Assembly (NCBI RefSeq): GCF_021278965.1
Contig: NZ_CP065589.1
Coordinates: 873,001-937,000 of the forward strand
Reading direction: 5' to 3'
Length of the DNA stretch: 64,000 nt
From: Chryseobacterium capnotolerans
Lineage (GTDB): Bacteria; Bacteroidota; Bacteroidia; Flavobacteriales; Weeksellaceae
A program made the translations under genes and the position numbers. The notes beneath the pieces are model-generated. The model was not told where the DNA came from, ran no database searches, and saw only the letters and a list, made by a program, of their open reading frames with translations. Numbering within the stretch: position 1 is the stretch's first letter; each line of letters begins with the position of its first letter. Of the stretch, positions 45,450 through 55,207 are shown in pieces.

Positions 45450-45612
45450 AAAATGAATTTCCAAGATTGGTTTAAATAAAACAGTTTATTTATTTTGTGA
45501 AAAATATAAAATAAATGGCAAAATAAAGTCAAAAAATATTCTCAAAAGTAAGCTGGTTTAGACTGGTTTTTGGATATCATATATTAACAGATTTTTAATA
45601 TTATTTTCACGG

Positions 45613-45659
45613 AGACTGCCTTTTTAGGCAGTCTTCCTGATTTTTATCAGGTTATTTTT
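45613..45659 (+). terminator. Double terminator after susD1
   Basis: AGACTGCC (45613-45620) pairs with GGCAGTCT (45627-45634). Then CCTGAT (45636-45641) pairs with ATCAGG (45646-45651), followed by TTATTTTT. The two stems lie in series. Confidence 0.8.
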
Positions 45660-45966
45660 CACGTTGTTTTACGAAAAATGACGCTTTTTTTTACTGATTT
45701 TGGACAAAAACCTGGGGTTGGTTATTTTATTTTTTTCGCTTATGTAAATGTTTATTGTTGATTTTTTTCATTTAATATTTTAAATTAATGTACATTAATT
45801 TTTATTTTGATTTTTTTTAAAATCCCACTAATGCTTAAAATGCTTTATTATTTGCTAAAATTTAAATTATAATTAAACTTTTTCTTTACTTTTTTTAGAG
45901 TTATTTGAGAATAACCCTTATCTGGTGGGTGGTTTTCAGGTTTTAATAAATTGATGGTGTTAATAT

Positions 45967-46010
45967 TTATTAACATATTTGTCCCCTTGAATATATTAAA
46001 ATCTGTTAAT
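45967..46010 (+). promoter_or_regulatory. Leader element with inverted repeat abutting the susC2 start
   Basis: TTATTAACATATTTGTCC at 45967-45984 and the same inverted repeat, ATTAACA (45969-45975) and TGTTAAT (46004-46010), end at the ATG. The spacing to the start codon is 44 bp here and 43 bp in operon 1, so the element is conserved in position. Confidence 0.55.
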
Positions 46011-48812
46011 ATGAATGTGAAGTTACATGTATTAAGTGCTGGAGCTTTGTTTTTTTTAGGACAAGCTGCCTATGCGCAAAAATCTAAGAATGATTCTATT
46101 CTGAAGGAGAATAAGATCGATGAGGTAATCGTTACTGGATATCAGAAGAAAAAAGCAGATGAAATTACCCAGGCTCAGGCCGTTGTAAGTGGAGATGCTA
46201 TCAGAAGAAACTCTCCTACAACATCTATCGGAAACTCTTTACAGGGTAGAGCTTCAGGGGTATATGTACAAAGTGCTACAGGTCAGCCAGGTTCTGCCGC
46301 TACCATTATGGTAAGAGGGGTTGCTGGTGTTGGTGGTTCTTCTGAACCTACTTATGTAGTAAATGGTATGTACATGACTGCAAGACAGTTTAGTGCAATC
46401 AACCCTGCAGACGTAGAATCAATTTCTGTTCTTAAAGATGCGGCTGCTACGGCTCAATATGGTGCGAGAGGAGCAAACGGGGTAGTTGTAGTAACAACTA
46501 AAGCTGGAAAAGTTGGGAAAACTAACTATTCATTTGAAAGTAAATTTGGTTTCAGTGAAAAGCTGAAGGATAAAAACTTCACAATGATGAACGCCAGAGA
46601 GTTAATGAACTACCAGAATGAGTTAGGTTACTTAAAAGTAGTGCCAAGATCTCAGACGGAAATCGATGCTCTTGCTGCTTATGACCACAACTGGCAAAAA
46701 GATCTTTTGAGACCTTCAAGCATTCAATCTTATTTGTTTAGTGCACAGGGAGGATCCAGAGAAAGTACATTCTACTATTCATTAGGATATGATGCTGATA
46801 ATGGTATTCTTAAAGATCTAGACGGACTTAAGAGATATACAGGTAACTTCGGGTTCACTAATAAACTGAGCGAAAAGTTAAACGTTGGAGTTAACCTTGG
46901 AGTTCAGTATCAGGTTACAGAAAACTTCAGAGACAGAAATAATACACAGAACCCATTTGCGGCAATGTATAAATATGCTCCTTACGAGCCAATTTATAAC
47001 CCAGATGGAAGCTACAATCAGAAAATGAGAGCGGGTTCTAACACTGTAGAGCAGATCCGTAATAACAGATCTGAAGATCAGAGATTAAGAATCCCGGTAA
47101 CTTTATTCGGAGAATATAAGATCACGAACGGATTGAAATTTAAAACGAATTTCAATGGGCTTTACGACTGGTATATGAATACCACGTGGATGAAAAAAGG
47201 ATCTAACCTGGATTTAACTACGAACAAAGTTCCTACAGGTTCATTAGCGAAAAACTCATTCTATGCATTTAACTATACATGGAATAACTCATTAAACTAT
47301 AAGAAATCATTCGGAAAACATAACTTTGACTTCTTAGGATTTATCGAATATAACGATAACTTCACTGAAACAGTGAATGCAAGTGCTTATGGATTAAAAT
47401 CTACAAACCTTAGTGTTCCTTCTATCACGACTCCTTCAGACAGAAATACATTTACCGGATCTAAAATCAGAAATACCCTTTTCAGTTTAGCAGGTATGGT
47501 AAACTATGATTATGAAGGTAAATATTTAGCAACTGCATCATTAAGAAGAGATGCTTCTTCAAGATTTGGATCTAATAACAAGAGCGGAATCTTCTGGTCA
47601 GCAAGTGCTGCTTGGAATATTGCTAAAGAAGACTTCATGAAAGGTGGTTTCATCAATGACTTGAAACTTAGAGGTTCTTATGGTACAACCGGAAACGACG
47701 GTTCATTATCTGATTATTATAACGTAGCTAATGTTGGTTTCGATTTATACGGAAATAACGCCGCTTTATTTCCTGGAACTTATAACACTACCGAAAAAGT
47801 TTATATCATTGGTAACCAGAATCTGAAATGGGAATCTAATGCTGTAACCAACGCAGGGGTTGACTTTGTAATGTGGAAGAGAAGAATTCGTGGATCCGTA
47901 GAAGTTTACCAGAACAAGAGAAAAGATTTCGTACAATTAGTACCATTAGATAAGCAGGAAGGATCATATTACCAATATATCAATGCTGGTGATATGACTC
48001 AGAAAGGTCTTGAAGCTGAATTAAGTGTAGACGTGATGAGAAAGAAAGACTTCCAATGGACTGTACGTGCTAACATCTCTTTCCAGAAATCAACTCTTGA
48101 TAAACTAGCAGACGGACAGACTGAAAGAAACCTAGGATATACTTATCTTAAAGTAGGTGAAACTCCATATGTATTCTATAATGTTAGATTTGCAGGAGTA
48201 AACCCAGATAATGGAAATGCTCAATATTACGATAAAGCAGGAAACATTACAGAAAAATACAGTGCTTCTGATGCTGTTGCACTTACAGATAAGTCTCCTT
48301 TCCCAACAAGCTTCGGAGGTTTTGGAACTACCCTTCAATATAAAGGATTTGACTTCAGTGCAGACTTCACATTCAAGTTAGGAGGTTATACATATAACAA
48401 CATGTATTCTCTTGCTGTTGACCCAACCCAGGCTAAAGCGGGAAGAAACATGGCGCAGGCAGCTGCTAATATGTGGAGAACTCCAGGTGATACAGGGGTA
48501 TTCCAAAGAGTAGACTCTAACGGTATGCGTGATTCTGATCAGTGGATTGAGAAATCAGACTACTTGAGATTAAGATCCCTTACATTAGGATATACATTTG
48601 ATAAAAAAGCGCTTGGAGAAGATGCTCCAATTAATAAACTGAGACTGTTTGTACAAGGGCAGAACTTATTTACATTTACTAATTTCCACGGAGAACCTGA
48701 AATTTCTGTAGGATCTGCTGAATCTGCATCACTATTTGTTCCAGGATCATTTAACCTTTATACTTATCCTGCTGTAAGAACGATCATGGTAGGAATGCAA
48801 TTAGAATTTTAA
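46011..48812 (+). CDS. SusC/RagA family TonB-linked outer-membrane protein, operon 2
   Basis: Starting at the ATG at 46011 the protein opens MNVKLHVLSAGALFFLGQAAYAQ, almost the same signal as susC1, and has 933 residues. An upstream start at 45951 falls in the leader and is rejected. Plug motifs are DEVIVTGYQKKK, PTYVVNGMYM and NPADVESISVLKDAAATAQYGARGANGVVVV. A large barrel follows, ending in TIMVGMQLEF. No carboxypeptidase-like domain. It imports a ligand captured by SusD2. Codon use looks more like highly expressed genes (many AAC, TTC, GGA codons) than in operon 1. Confidence 0.94.
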   Translation: MNVKLHVLSAGALFFLGQAAYAQKSKNDSILKENKIDEVIVTGYQKKKADEITQAQAVVSGDAIRRNSPTTSIGNSLQGRASGVYVQSATGQPGSAATIMVRGVAGVGGSSEPTYVVNGMYMTARQFSAINPADVESISVLKDAAATAQYGARGANGVVVVTTKAGKVGKTNYSFESKFGFSEKLKDKNFTMMNARELMNYQNELGYLKVVPRSQTEIDALAAYDHNWQKDLLRPSSIQSYLFSAQGGSRESTFYYSLGYDADNGILKDLDGLKRYTGNFGFTNKLSEKLNVGVNLGVQYQVTENFRDRNNTQNPFAAMYKYAPYEPIYNPDGSYNQKMRAGSNTVEQIRNNRSEDQRLRIPVTLFGEYKITNGLKFKTNFNGLYDWYMNTTWMKKGSNLDLTTNKVPTGSLAKNSFYAFNYTWNNSLNYKKSFGKHNFDFLGFIEYNDNFTETVNASAYGLKSTNLSVPSITTPSDRNTFTGSKIRNTLFSLAGMVNYDYEGKYLATASLRRDASSRFGSNNKSGIFWSASAAWNIAKEDFMKGGFINDLKLRGSYGTTGNDGSLSDYYNVANVGFDLYGNNAALFPGTYNTTEKVYIIGNQNLKWESNAVTNAGVDFVMWKRRIRGSVEVYQNKRKDFVQLVPLDKQEGSYYQYINAGDMTQKGLEAELSVDVMRKKDFQWTVRANISFQKSTLDKLADGQTERNLGYTYLKVGETPYVFYNVRFAGVNPDNGNAQYYDKAGNITEKYSASDAVALTDKSPFPTSFGGFGTTLQYKGFDFSADFTFKLGGYTYNNMYSLAVDPTQAKAGRNMAQAAANMWRTPGDTGVFQRVDSNGMRDSDQWIEKSDYLRLRSLTLGYTFDKKALGEDAPINKLRLFVQGQNLFTFTNFHGEPEISVGSAESASLFVPGSFNLYTYPAVRTIMVGMQLEF

Positions 48813-48826
48813 TATTGAATAGCTTT

Positions 48827-50293
48827 ATGAAAAAGAATATAATAAAAATAAGTTTAGCTGCGTTGACTGTTTTTGTATCGTTAACGTCTTGTGAAAGAAA
48901 TTTGGATCAGATTTCATCAGTGAATGAAGCTGAAGAGCAGGCAATGTTGAGACCAGAATCATTCAGACAGGCTTTAGATGGAGCTTATACTGCATTTAAA
49001 AGTGGAGGATATTACACTAGTGATACAGGTAGCCAGCTTATTATGGGTGATCTTACTACAGATAACCTTATTATTTCAGACGGTGGAAGAAACTCTAACG
49101 CTGCAGCTGCAAACTTTGAGTTCTCTGCAGATGTTTCACAGACTACAGGGTTGTTTAGTGCTGCATATGCTGTAGTAAGCAGAGCTAACTTCGTTCTTTC
49201 TTATTTAAATAACGGAGTATTAACTGGTACTCAAAAAGATAATGTAGAAGCGGAAGCAAGAGCAATCAGAGCAGCAGCTCATTTTGATATCTTAAGAGCA
49301 TACTCCGCTATTCCAACTCAAAACTTCAAAGCAAAGAATAAATACGGAATTTATTATTCTGAATCTTTTAATCCTTTGAATAATAATTCATCTAGAAGCT
49401 TATCAATAGATGAATCATATAAGAAAGTCATTAATGACCTGTTACTTGCAGCTGATAAAATTACTCAGAATGATGCTGATAAAGGAAGATTCAGCAAAGC
49501 TGCTGTATACGGATTATTATCAAGAGTATACCTTTATCAGGGAGACTATGCGAATACTGTAAAATATGGCCAGTTAGCTTTAGGGCTTTCTCCAAGTGTT
49601 ACAACATTGGATAACTTTAACAGAATCTGGAAAGAAAATGAAGGATTAGCTAAAATTACTGATGGAGTTTTATTCCAGATTTCAAATGCTGCACCTGAGC
49701 GTAATACAGTAGGGGTTGCTTACAATCAGCTAATTGACGGTCAGTACAGATCAGAATTTGTTGCAGATTATGATTTCTTCAATATGTTTGCTAGCAATGA
49801 CGTAAGAAAAACAGCTTACTTCACTACTGCTTTGTATAACAAAAAAATGTATAACCACATTACTAAATATGCAGGTAACGGTGGACCGGTGAACATTGTT
49901 CCAGTTAAGTATCTGAGAACTGCAGAAGTATTACTTAACGTAGCCGAAGCTTCTTACAACTTAGGGAATCAAGGGACGGCTCTTGCTTTGTTAAATCAGT
50001 TGAGAAAAGAAAGATATACTTCATTCACTCCTGGAACAGAAGCTGGAACAGCTCTTTTAGATGCTATCTTGAAAGAAAGAAGACTGGAGCTTGCTTTTGA
50101 AAATGACAGATGGTATACATTGAAAAGATTAGGAAAGTCTATTAAAAGATCTAATAAAGGAGATATAGCTGATGGTACAGGAACACCTGCAATGACACAG
50201 GAACTTGCCGCAGATAGCCACTTCTGGTTATGGCCGCTTCCAATTAATGCTATTCAGGCTAACCCGAACATTCAACAGAATGACGACTATTAA
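48827..50293 (+). CDS. SusD/RagB family lipoprotein, operon 2
   Basis: From the ATG at 48827 the 488-residue lipoprotein has the signal MKKNIIKISLAALTVFVSLTSC with Cys22; a TTG at 48815 is less likely. It contains AEARAIRAAAHFDILRAYSAIPTQN, ILKERRLELAFENDRWYTLKRLG and LWPLPINAIQANPN, typical of the SusD/RagB family. It begins 14 bp after susC2. Forms the surface lid that binds the ligand for SusC2. A terminator follows. Confidence 0.93.
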   Translation: MKKNIIKISLAALTVFVSLTSCERNLDQISSVNEAEEQAMLRPESFRQALDGAYTAFKSGGYYTSDTGSQLIMGDLTTDNLIISDGGRNSNAAAANFEFSADVSQTTGLFSAAYAVVSRANFVLSYLNNGVLTGTQKDNVEAEARAIRAAAHFDILRAYSAIPTQNFKAKNKYGIYYSESFNPLNNNSSRSLSIDESYKKVINDLLLAADKITQNDADKGRFSKAAVYGLLSRVYLYQGDYANTVKYGQLALGLSPSVTTLDNFNRIWKENEGLAKITDGVLFQISNAAPERNTVGVAYNQLIDGQYRSEFVADYDFFNMFASNDVRKTAYFTTALYNKKMYNHITKYAGNGGPVNIVPVKYLRTAEVLLNVAEASYNLGNQGTALALLNQLRKERYTSFTPGTEAGTALLDAILKERRLELAFENDRWYTLKRLGKSIKRSNKGDIADGTGTPAMTQELAADSHFWLWPLPINAIQANPNIQQNDDY

Positions 50294-50320
50294 GAAATAA
50301 TATTTTTAATATACATAAGA

Positions 50321-50350
50321 AGAGTCCCATGAAAATGGGGCTCTTTTTTA
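50321..50350 (+). terminator. Intrinsic terminator after susD2
   Basis: AGAGTCCCAT pairs with ATGGGGCTCT (one wobble), loop GAAA, followed by six T. Confidence 0.88.
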
Positions 50351-50411
50351 TTTTGATAGTGTCTAGTCCTATAAAAGAACTAATATTAACCTTGCCTCAA
50401 GATCAGTAATT

Positions 50412-51339
50412 TTATTCACGAATCATAATCCTGTTCTGGTAACTTTTCGGGGTAACACCCTCCAGCTGCTTAAAAACCCTTGTAAAATAATTAGTATCTG
50501 AAAATCCTGTTTGATAAGCTGTTTCTTTAATACTGTTTTGAGTGGCCAGCAATTCCTTGGCTTTGCTAATTCTTTCCTGCAGAATAAAATCATTTGGGGA
50601 AGTTCCCAGTTCATCTTTGAACATCTTAAAGAAGTTGGATTTACTTACATAAGCCAGTTTGGCTATACTTTCAATTGATAGTTTCTGGTGCAGGTTTCTT
50701 TTAATATAATCTACTACAAACCCGATTCTTGATTTATTTTTTACAATATTTCTTTCCACCATGCTTCTGGCCTGGGTTTGCATAAGCCGGATCAGGAGCT
50801 CCTTCAATGCAAAGTCGGCCATGATATCCTTTTGCGAATTATCATCCATGGCTATCCTCATAATATTGTTAGTAGCAGAAGCCAGCGCCTGGTTATTAAA
50901 AAAGAAAATATTCATCCAACTGGATATTCCATTGTGAGGCCTCATCCACCTTGGGAAGACTATAGTTTAAATGATTAAGGGAATTCTCTATAAAGTCAGG
51001 ATTTAAACTTAAAGAGATGCATTGTGTAGGAGTATTATCAGCCTCAGGAAAATCAATAACCATGGTTTCACCTGGCGCTACCAGAATACTTTCTCCGGGA
51101 AAATAATCAAAATAACTGGTTTTGTTATCCAGCTTCATGTGTTTCTTACCTCTAAGCATAGCTGTAAAAGCAATATTTTCAAAATGAAGTTTCACTCCAA
51201 AAGCAGCTTTATGGGTCTCATAAATACTAAATTCACAATTGTTTAGATTGAATTTTGTCTGGTTCTCAACAAGACTCAATAATTGGTTTTCCTTGCGTAA
51301 TTTGGGAGTGTTTAATAAAATCTTGCTATTATTATTCAT
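50412..51339 (-). pseudogene. AraC-family regulator (frame broken once as read; probably functional)
   Basis: The N-terminal frame (starting MNNNSKILLNTPKLRKEN, ATG at 51339) holds a cupin-like sensor with DYFPGESILVAPGETMVID. It runs to DEYFLF and then stops. The C-terminal frame resumes NNQALASATNNIMRIAMDD and carries two helix-turn-helix units (LSIESIAKLAYVSKSNFFKMF, IKETAYQTGFSDTNYFTRVFK). The frames join if the six-A run at 50898-50903 has five A, giving 308 residues. It is divergent from the aldehyde/alcohol dehydrogenase genes, likely its targets, with the effector perhaps an aldehyde or alcohol. Confidence 0.87.
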
Positions 51340-51519
51340 TTCTAAATATTTTGATAAAGGCAGTAACTCAAATATAATAAATTTGACCCAACGTTACAGT
51401 TAAGAAAATAATAAAATTGAATTCTGTACTATTTTACACTTTTTTTATACGATTGTGCTATAGGTTTTTCAAGTATCCGTGTAATTTGGCAGTATCGAAA
51501 AATTAAAATAAATACTGAT

Positions 51520-53048
51520 ATGAGCACTCTTACAGAACCAAGATCAACAACGCTTTTACAGCGTCCCGAGTTCAAAAGCAGATACGATAACTATATTGAC
51601 GGAAAATTTACTCCACCTGTTAAAGGCCAATATTTTGATGTAGTTTCACCCGTTGATGGGAAGAATTTTACCCAGGTAGCCCATTCTTCAAAAGAAGACC
51701 TGGAACTGGCTGTAGATGCTGCTGAAAAGGCATTCCAGACCTGGAAAAATACATCCGCTACAGAAAGAAGTATCATTCTTAATAAAATAGCTGACAGAAT
51801 AGAGCAGAATTTAGAATATCTCGCTACAGTAGAAACCATTGATAATGGTAAAGCAGTCAGAGAAACATTAGCAGCTGATATTCCATTGGCTGTTGACCAC
51901 TTTAGGTATTTTGCATCTGTCATCCGTGCAGAAGAAGGATCTCACAATGAATTGGATAAAGATACCGTTTCACTGATCGTTCATGAACCGCTGGGAGTTA
52001 TTGCACAGATCATTCCATGGAACTTCCCGATTCTTATGGCTACTTGGAAACTGGCTCCGGCATTAGCTGCTGGAAATTGTGTGGTTCTAAAACCTGCAGA
52101 AAGTACACCTGTTTCTATCATGATTCTTATGGAGCTCATAGGAGATTTATTGCCAGCAGGAGTTGTCAATATTGTCAATGGCTTTGGTGCAGAGCTTGGA
52201 AGAGCGCTGGTTACCAATCCTAAGGTTTCCAAGGCTGCTTTTACAGGATCCACAGCTACAGGACGTTTGGTAATGCAGTATGCTACAGAGAATATCATTC
52301 CTGTAACGTTGGAATTAGGTGGAAAATCGCCCAACGTATTCTTTAACTCTGTCATGGATGCTGATGATGAATTTTTGGATAAAGCCATTGAAGGAGCTGT
52401 ACTCTTTGCCCTTAACCAGGGAGAAATCTGTACATGTCCGTCAAGATTGCTGGTTCAGGAAGGAATAGCAGATGCTTTCATCCAAAGAGTAATCGAAAGA
52501 GTAAAAGCGATCAAAGTAGGAAATCCGCTTGATAAAACGGTAATGATGGGAGCACAGGCTTCTAAAATTCAAAAGAAAAAATCCTTTCCTATATCCAGTT
52601 GGGAGTAGATGAAGGAGCTGAAGTATTGGTAGGGGGGGATGTGAATCATCTTGGAGAAGATTTGGAAGATGGGTTCTATATTCAGCCTACGATCTTTAAA
52701 GGTAACAATAAAATGAGAATTTTCCAGGAAGAGATCTTCGGTCCTGTACTAGCCTTTACGACTTTTAAAGATGAAGAAGAAGCGGTAAAAATTGCCAATG
52801 ATACCATCTACGGATTAGGAGCCGGTGTCTGGACGAGAGATGCACACCAATTGTATAATATTCCGCGCCAGATTGAAGCAGGAAGAGTTTGGGTAAATCA
52901 ATACCATTCTTATCCGGCAGGAGCTCCTTTTGGAGGCTACAAACAATCAGGAATCGGAAGGGAGAATCATAAAATGATGCTTGACCATTACCGTCAGACC
53001 AAAAATATGCTGATCTCCTATAACAAAAATAAGTTAGGTTTCTTTTAA
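51520..53048 (+). pseudogene. Aldehyde dehydrogenase (frame broken once as read; probably functional)
   Basis: The first frame covers residues 1-350: IIPWNFPILMATWKLAPALAAGNCVVLKPA, FTGSTATGRL, and VTLELGGKSPNVFF with the catalytic Glu, then the Cys loop NQGEICTCPSRLLVQ. It breaks in ASKIQ. The second frame resumes [13 protein letters not shown] and [13 protein letters not shown], ending [17 protein letters not shown]. Adding one A to the four-A run at 52571-52574 restores [18 protein letters not shown] and gives 509 residues. It should oxidise aldehydes with NAD; close relatives take acetaldehyde or short aliphatic aldehydes. It leads a probable operon with an alcohol dehydrogenase and DUF779. 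Confidence 0.9.
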
Positions 53049-53057
53049 TATTATGTA

Positions 53058-53185
53058 GGACGTGCCCGATTGCCTTGGCTTTTTCCGAGGCAAACGGTCG
53101 GGCTATGCAGGGCTTCACTTCGTTTCGGTGCTTCATAGTATTCCGCACCGGCTCGTTCCTCGCCGCCCTTACTATCCCTCACGCA
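53058..53185. repeat. GC-rich repeat-like element with hairpin
   Basis: This stretch is much richer in G+C than its surroundings. It opens with a hairpin, GCCCGATTGCCTTGG pairing with CCGAGGCAA and TCGGGC. It continues with GGGCTTCACTTCGTTTCGG and ends TATCCCTCACGCA. No frame is likely. It resembles a recurrent intergenic element of Chryseobacterium-like genomes; that is from memory and needs a search. Confidence 0.6.
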
Positions 53186-53291
53186 AAAAGATACTATTAA
53201 TGTACATACTACACTAAAAAGTAAATTTTTAAAATGAGAATCGGATAATTACTCAAATAACCATGATAAAAACTCATTCAAAAAATAAAAT

Positions 53292-54326
53292 ATGATCCCA
53301 AAAACGATGAAGGCTGCGGTAGTGCAAGGCTATGGCCAGCCACTGAAGATTGAAGAAGTTCCTGTTAGAGCACCTGGAAGATATGAAGTATTGGTAAAGG
53401 TTATAGCCTGTGGTGTTTGCCATACAGATTTACATGCAGTAGATGGAGACTGGCCGGCTAAGCCCAAAATGCCACTTATTCCCGGGCATGAAGGGGTAGG
53501 AATTGTAGTAGCTTGTGGTCCTGAAGCTTTTGTAAAAGAAGGTGATGCAGTAGGAGTGCCATGGCTTTACAGTGCCTGCGGTTGCTGTGACTACTGTATT
53601 ACAGGGTGGGAAACACTTTGTGAAGCTCAGAAGAATGGAGGGTATAGTGTAGACGGAGGATTTGCGGAATATGTAATTGCAGATTCAAGATATGTAGGAC
53701 ACTTAAAATCAGATGTTAACTTTCTGGAAATTGCTCCTATTTTATGTGCCGGGGTAACGGTTTATAAGGGATTAAAAGAAACTGAAACCAAACCTGGTGA
53801 ATGGGTTGCTATATCAGGAATTGGAGGTTTGGGTCATGTGGCAGTTCAGTATGCGAAAGCAATGGGAATGCATGTAGCTGCTATTGATGTAACAGATGAC
53901 AAACTTGATTTGGCGAAAAAACTAGGCGCAGACCTTGTTGTGAATGCCAAAAATACAGATCCTGGTGAATACCTTCATAAAGAAGTAGGAGGAATGCATG
54001 GAGCATTGATTACTGCCGTTTCGCCTATTGCATTCAAACAGGGAATTGACGTTTTAAGAAGAAAAGGAACCATTGCTCTTAACGGACTTCCGCCCGGATC
54101 ATTTGAACTCCCTATTTTTGAAACTGTTTTAAAGAGAATTACAGTAAGAGGATCTATCGTAGGGACCCGAAAAGACCTGCAGGAAGCATTGGACTTTGCC
54201 AATGAAGGACTTGTAAAAGCTACAGTAACCTCAGCAAAACTGGAAGATATTAATGAGGTCTTTGATAAAATGAAGAAAGGGCAGATTGATGGCAGAATTG
54301 TATTAGATATTGCAGGCTCAAATTAA
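53292..54326 (+). CDS. adhP: Zinc-dependent alcohol dehydrogenase (AdhP-like)
   Basis: The 344-residue protein has [15 protein letters not shown] with the catalytic-zinc cysteine, and GHEGVG with a zinc His and Glu. The structural-zinc cysteines lie in [12 protein letters not shown]...C. The Rossmann NAD site is [17 protein letters not shown]. These match AdhP-type alcohol dehydrogenases, which interconvert ethanol and other primary alcohols with aldehydes. Start at 53292 preferred; an ATG at 53307 is an alternative. It sits between the aldehyde dehydrogenase and DUF779 genes, forming an alcohol-aldehyde oxidation module. Confidence 0.94.
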   Translation: MIPKTMKAAVVQGYGQPLKIEEVPVRAPGRYEVLVKVIACGVCHTDLHAVDGDWPAKPKMPLIPGHEGVGIVVACGPEAFVKEGDAVGVPWLYSACGCCDYCITGWETLCEAQKNGGYSVDGGFAEYVIADSRYVGHLKSDVNFLEIAPILCAGVTVYKGLKETETKPGEWVAISGIGGLGHVAVQYAKAMGMHVAAIDVTDDKLDLAKKLGADLVVNAKNTDPGEYLHKEVGGMHGALITAVSPIAFKQGIDVLRRKGTIALNGLPPGSFELPIFETVLKRITVRGSIVGTRKDLQEALDFANEGLVKATVTSAKLEDINEVFDKMKKGQIDGRIVLDIAGSN

Positions 54327-54340
54327 ATAATGAAGTGATT

Positions 54341-54375
54341 GATCCCGGTTAAAAGTTTACTTACCGGGATCTTTT
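54341..54375 (+). terminator. Intrinsic terminator between adhP and DUF779
   Basis: GATCCCGGT (54341-54349) pairs with ACCGGGATC (54363-54371), followed by TTTT. It may only reduce transcription of the following gene. Confidence 0.75.
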
Positions 54376-54399
54376 ATAAATGCCTTTAAAATAATAAAA

Positions 54400-54782
54400 A
54401 TGGAAACAAAAATATCAAGACTTTCCACCACAGAAAAAGCCCTTGAAGTTATCCGTGAACTTGAAGAAAAATATGGTGCGCTGATGTTTTACCAGGCAGG
54501 AGGCTGTTGCGAAGGAACCCAGCCGCAATGTTTCGAAAAAGGCGGATTTTTTCCAAGAATGAATGATGCCATGATCGGAACCATTAACGGCCATGAATTT
54601 TGGATAGACCGCGATCTTTTTGAATACTGGAAATACTCTCATTTTACCCTTGATGTGACCGACGGTTTCGGGCCGGGAGGATTTTCCTGGAAACTCCATT
54701 AGGAAAAACATTCAAAGTACAATACAGGCTTTTTACCCAGGAAGAATATGAAAACCTGGAACCCGTACAACGCAGTGAATAA
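54400..54782 (+). CDS. DUF779 protein (frame broken near the C-terminus as read)
   Basis: The frame runs ISRLSTTEKALEVIRELEE, then LMFYQAGGCCEGTQPQCF with a cysteine cluster, and IGTINGHEFWIDRDLFEYWK. It ends early at 54702 after GFGPGGFSW. Adding one C to the CC at 54686-54687 gives GGFSLETPLGKTFKVQYRLFTQEEYENLEP and a 127-residue protein, the known DUF779 length. DUF779 proteins are regularly encoded beside acetaldehyde-type aldehyde dehydrogenases, as here; their role is unknown. The Cys-rich loop suggests metal binding. Confidence 0.88.
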
Positions 54783-55207
54783 ACTCTAAAGTTGAGGCAT
54801 TATTTAGAACTTCATGCTTTTGGTTACTCCTTGCTGCGAAGGAAGAGCCCCACGATCCCATTTCCAGATGATCTTTGCTGGATTATATAGTTTTTCTATT
54901 AACCACATAGGAATCACATAACTTCATCAACGATGAAATCAATTATCGCAGCTCATAAATAAAGCATTGTGATTTTTGATCTCCCGCAGATTGCACAAAT
55001 TTCACAGATGTTTACGGATAAGACAATCAAAGATTTTCTGAAACTTATGTGTACTTCCTACTCCTCAATATTTTCAACTTAAAGTTACGTAAGTGTGTAA
55101 ATCTTTTGTGACTTTTGACTTCGAAATAACATTCATCGACTAACGGGAGATAAACTTCGATTTCTGAAGAAGTAAGAATCTTAGGTATAGTTAATGGATA
55201 TAAATGG
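54783..55207. other. Non-coding region with decayed repeats
   Basis: About 425 bp without a gene. It contains phrases also seen in other intergenic regions (ACCACATAGGAATCACATAA near 54902, CCGCAGATTGCACAAATTTC near 54983, AATCAAAGATTTTCTGAAAC). No terminator is clear for the symporter gene. Confidence 0.45.

Larger units (their letters stand above)
45450..46010. other. AT-rich intergenic region and leader of susCD operon 2
   Basis: About 560 bp. It has a pair of hairpins at 45613-45659, then a long AT-rich stretch similar in style to the region before susC1, and the shared leader at 45967-46010. No gene seen. Confidence 0.6.
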
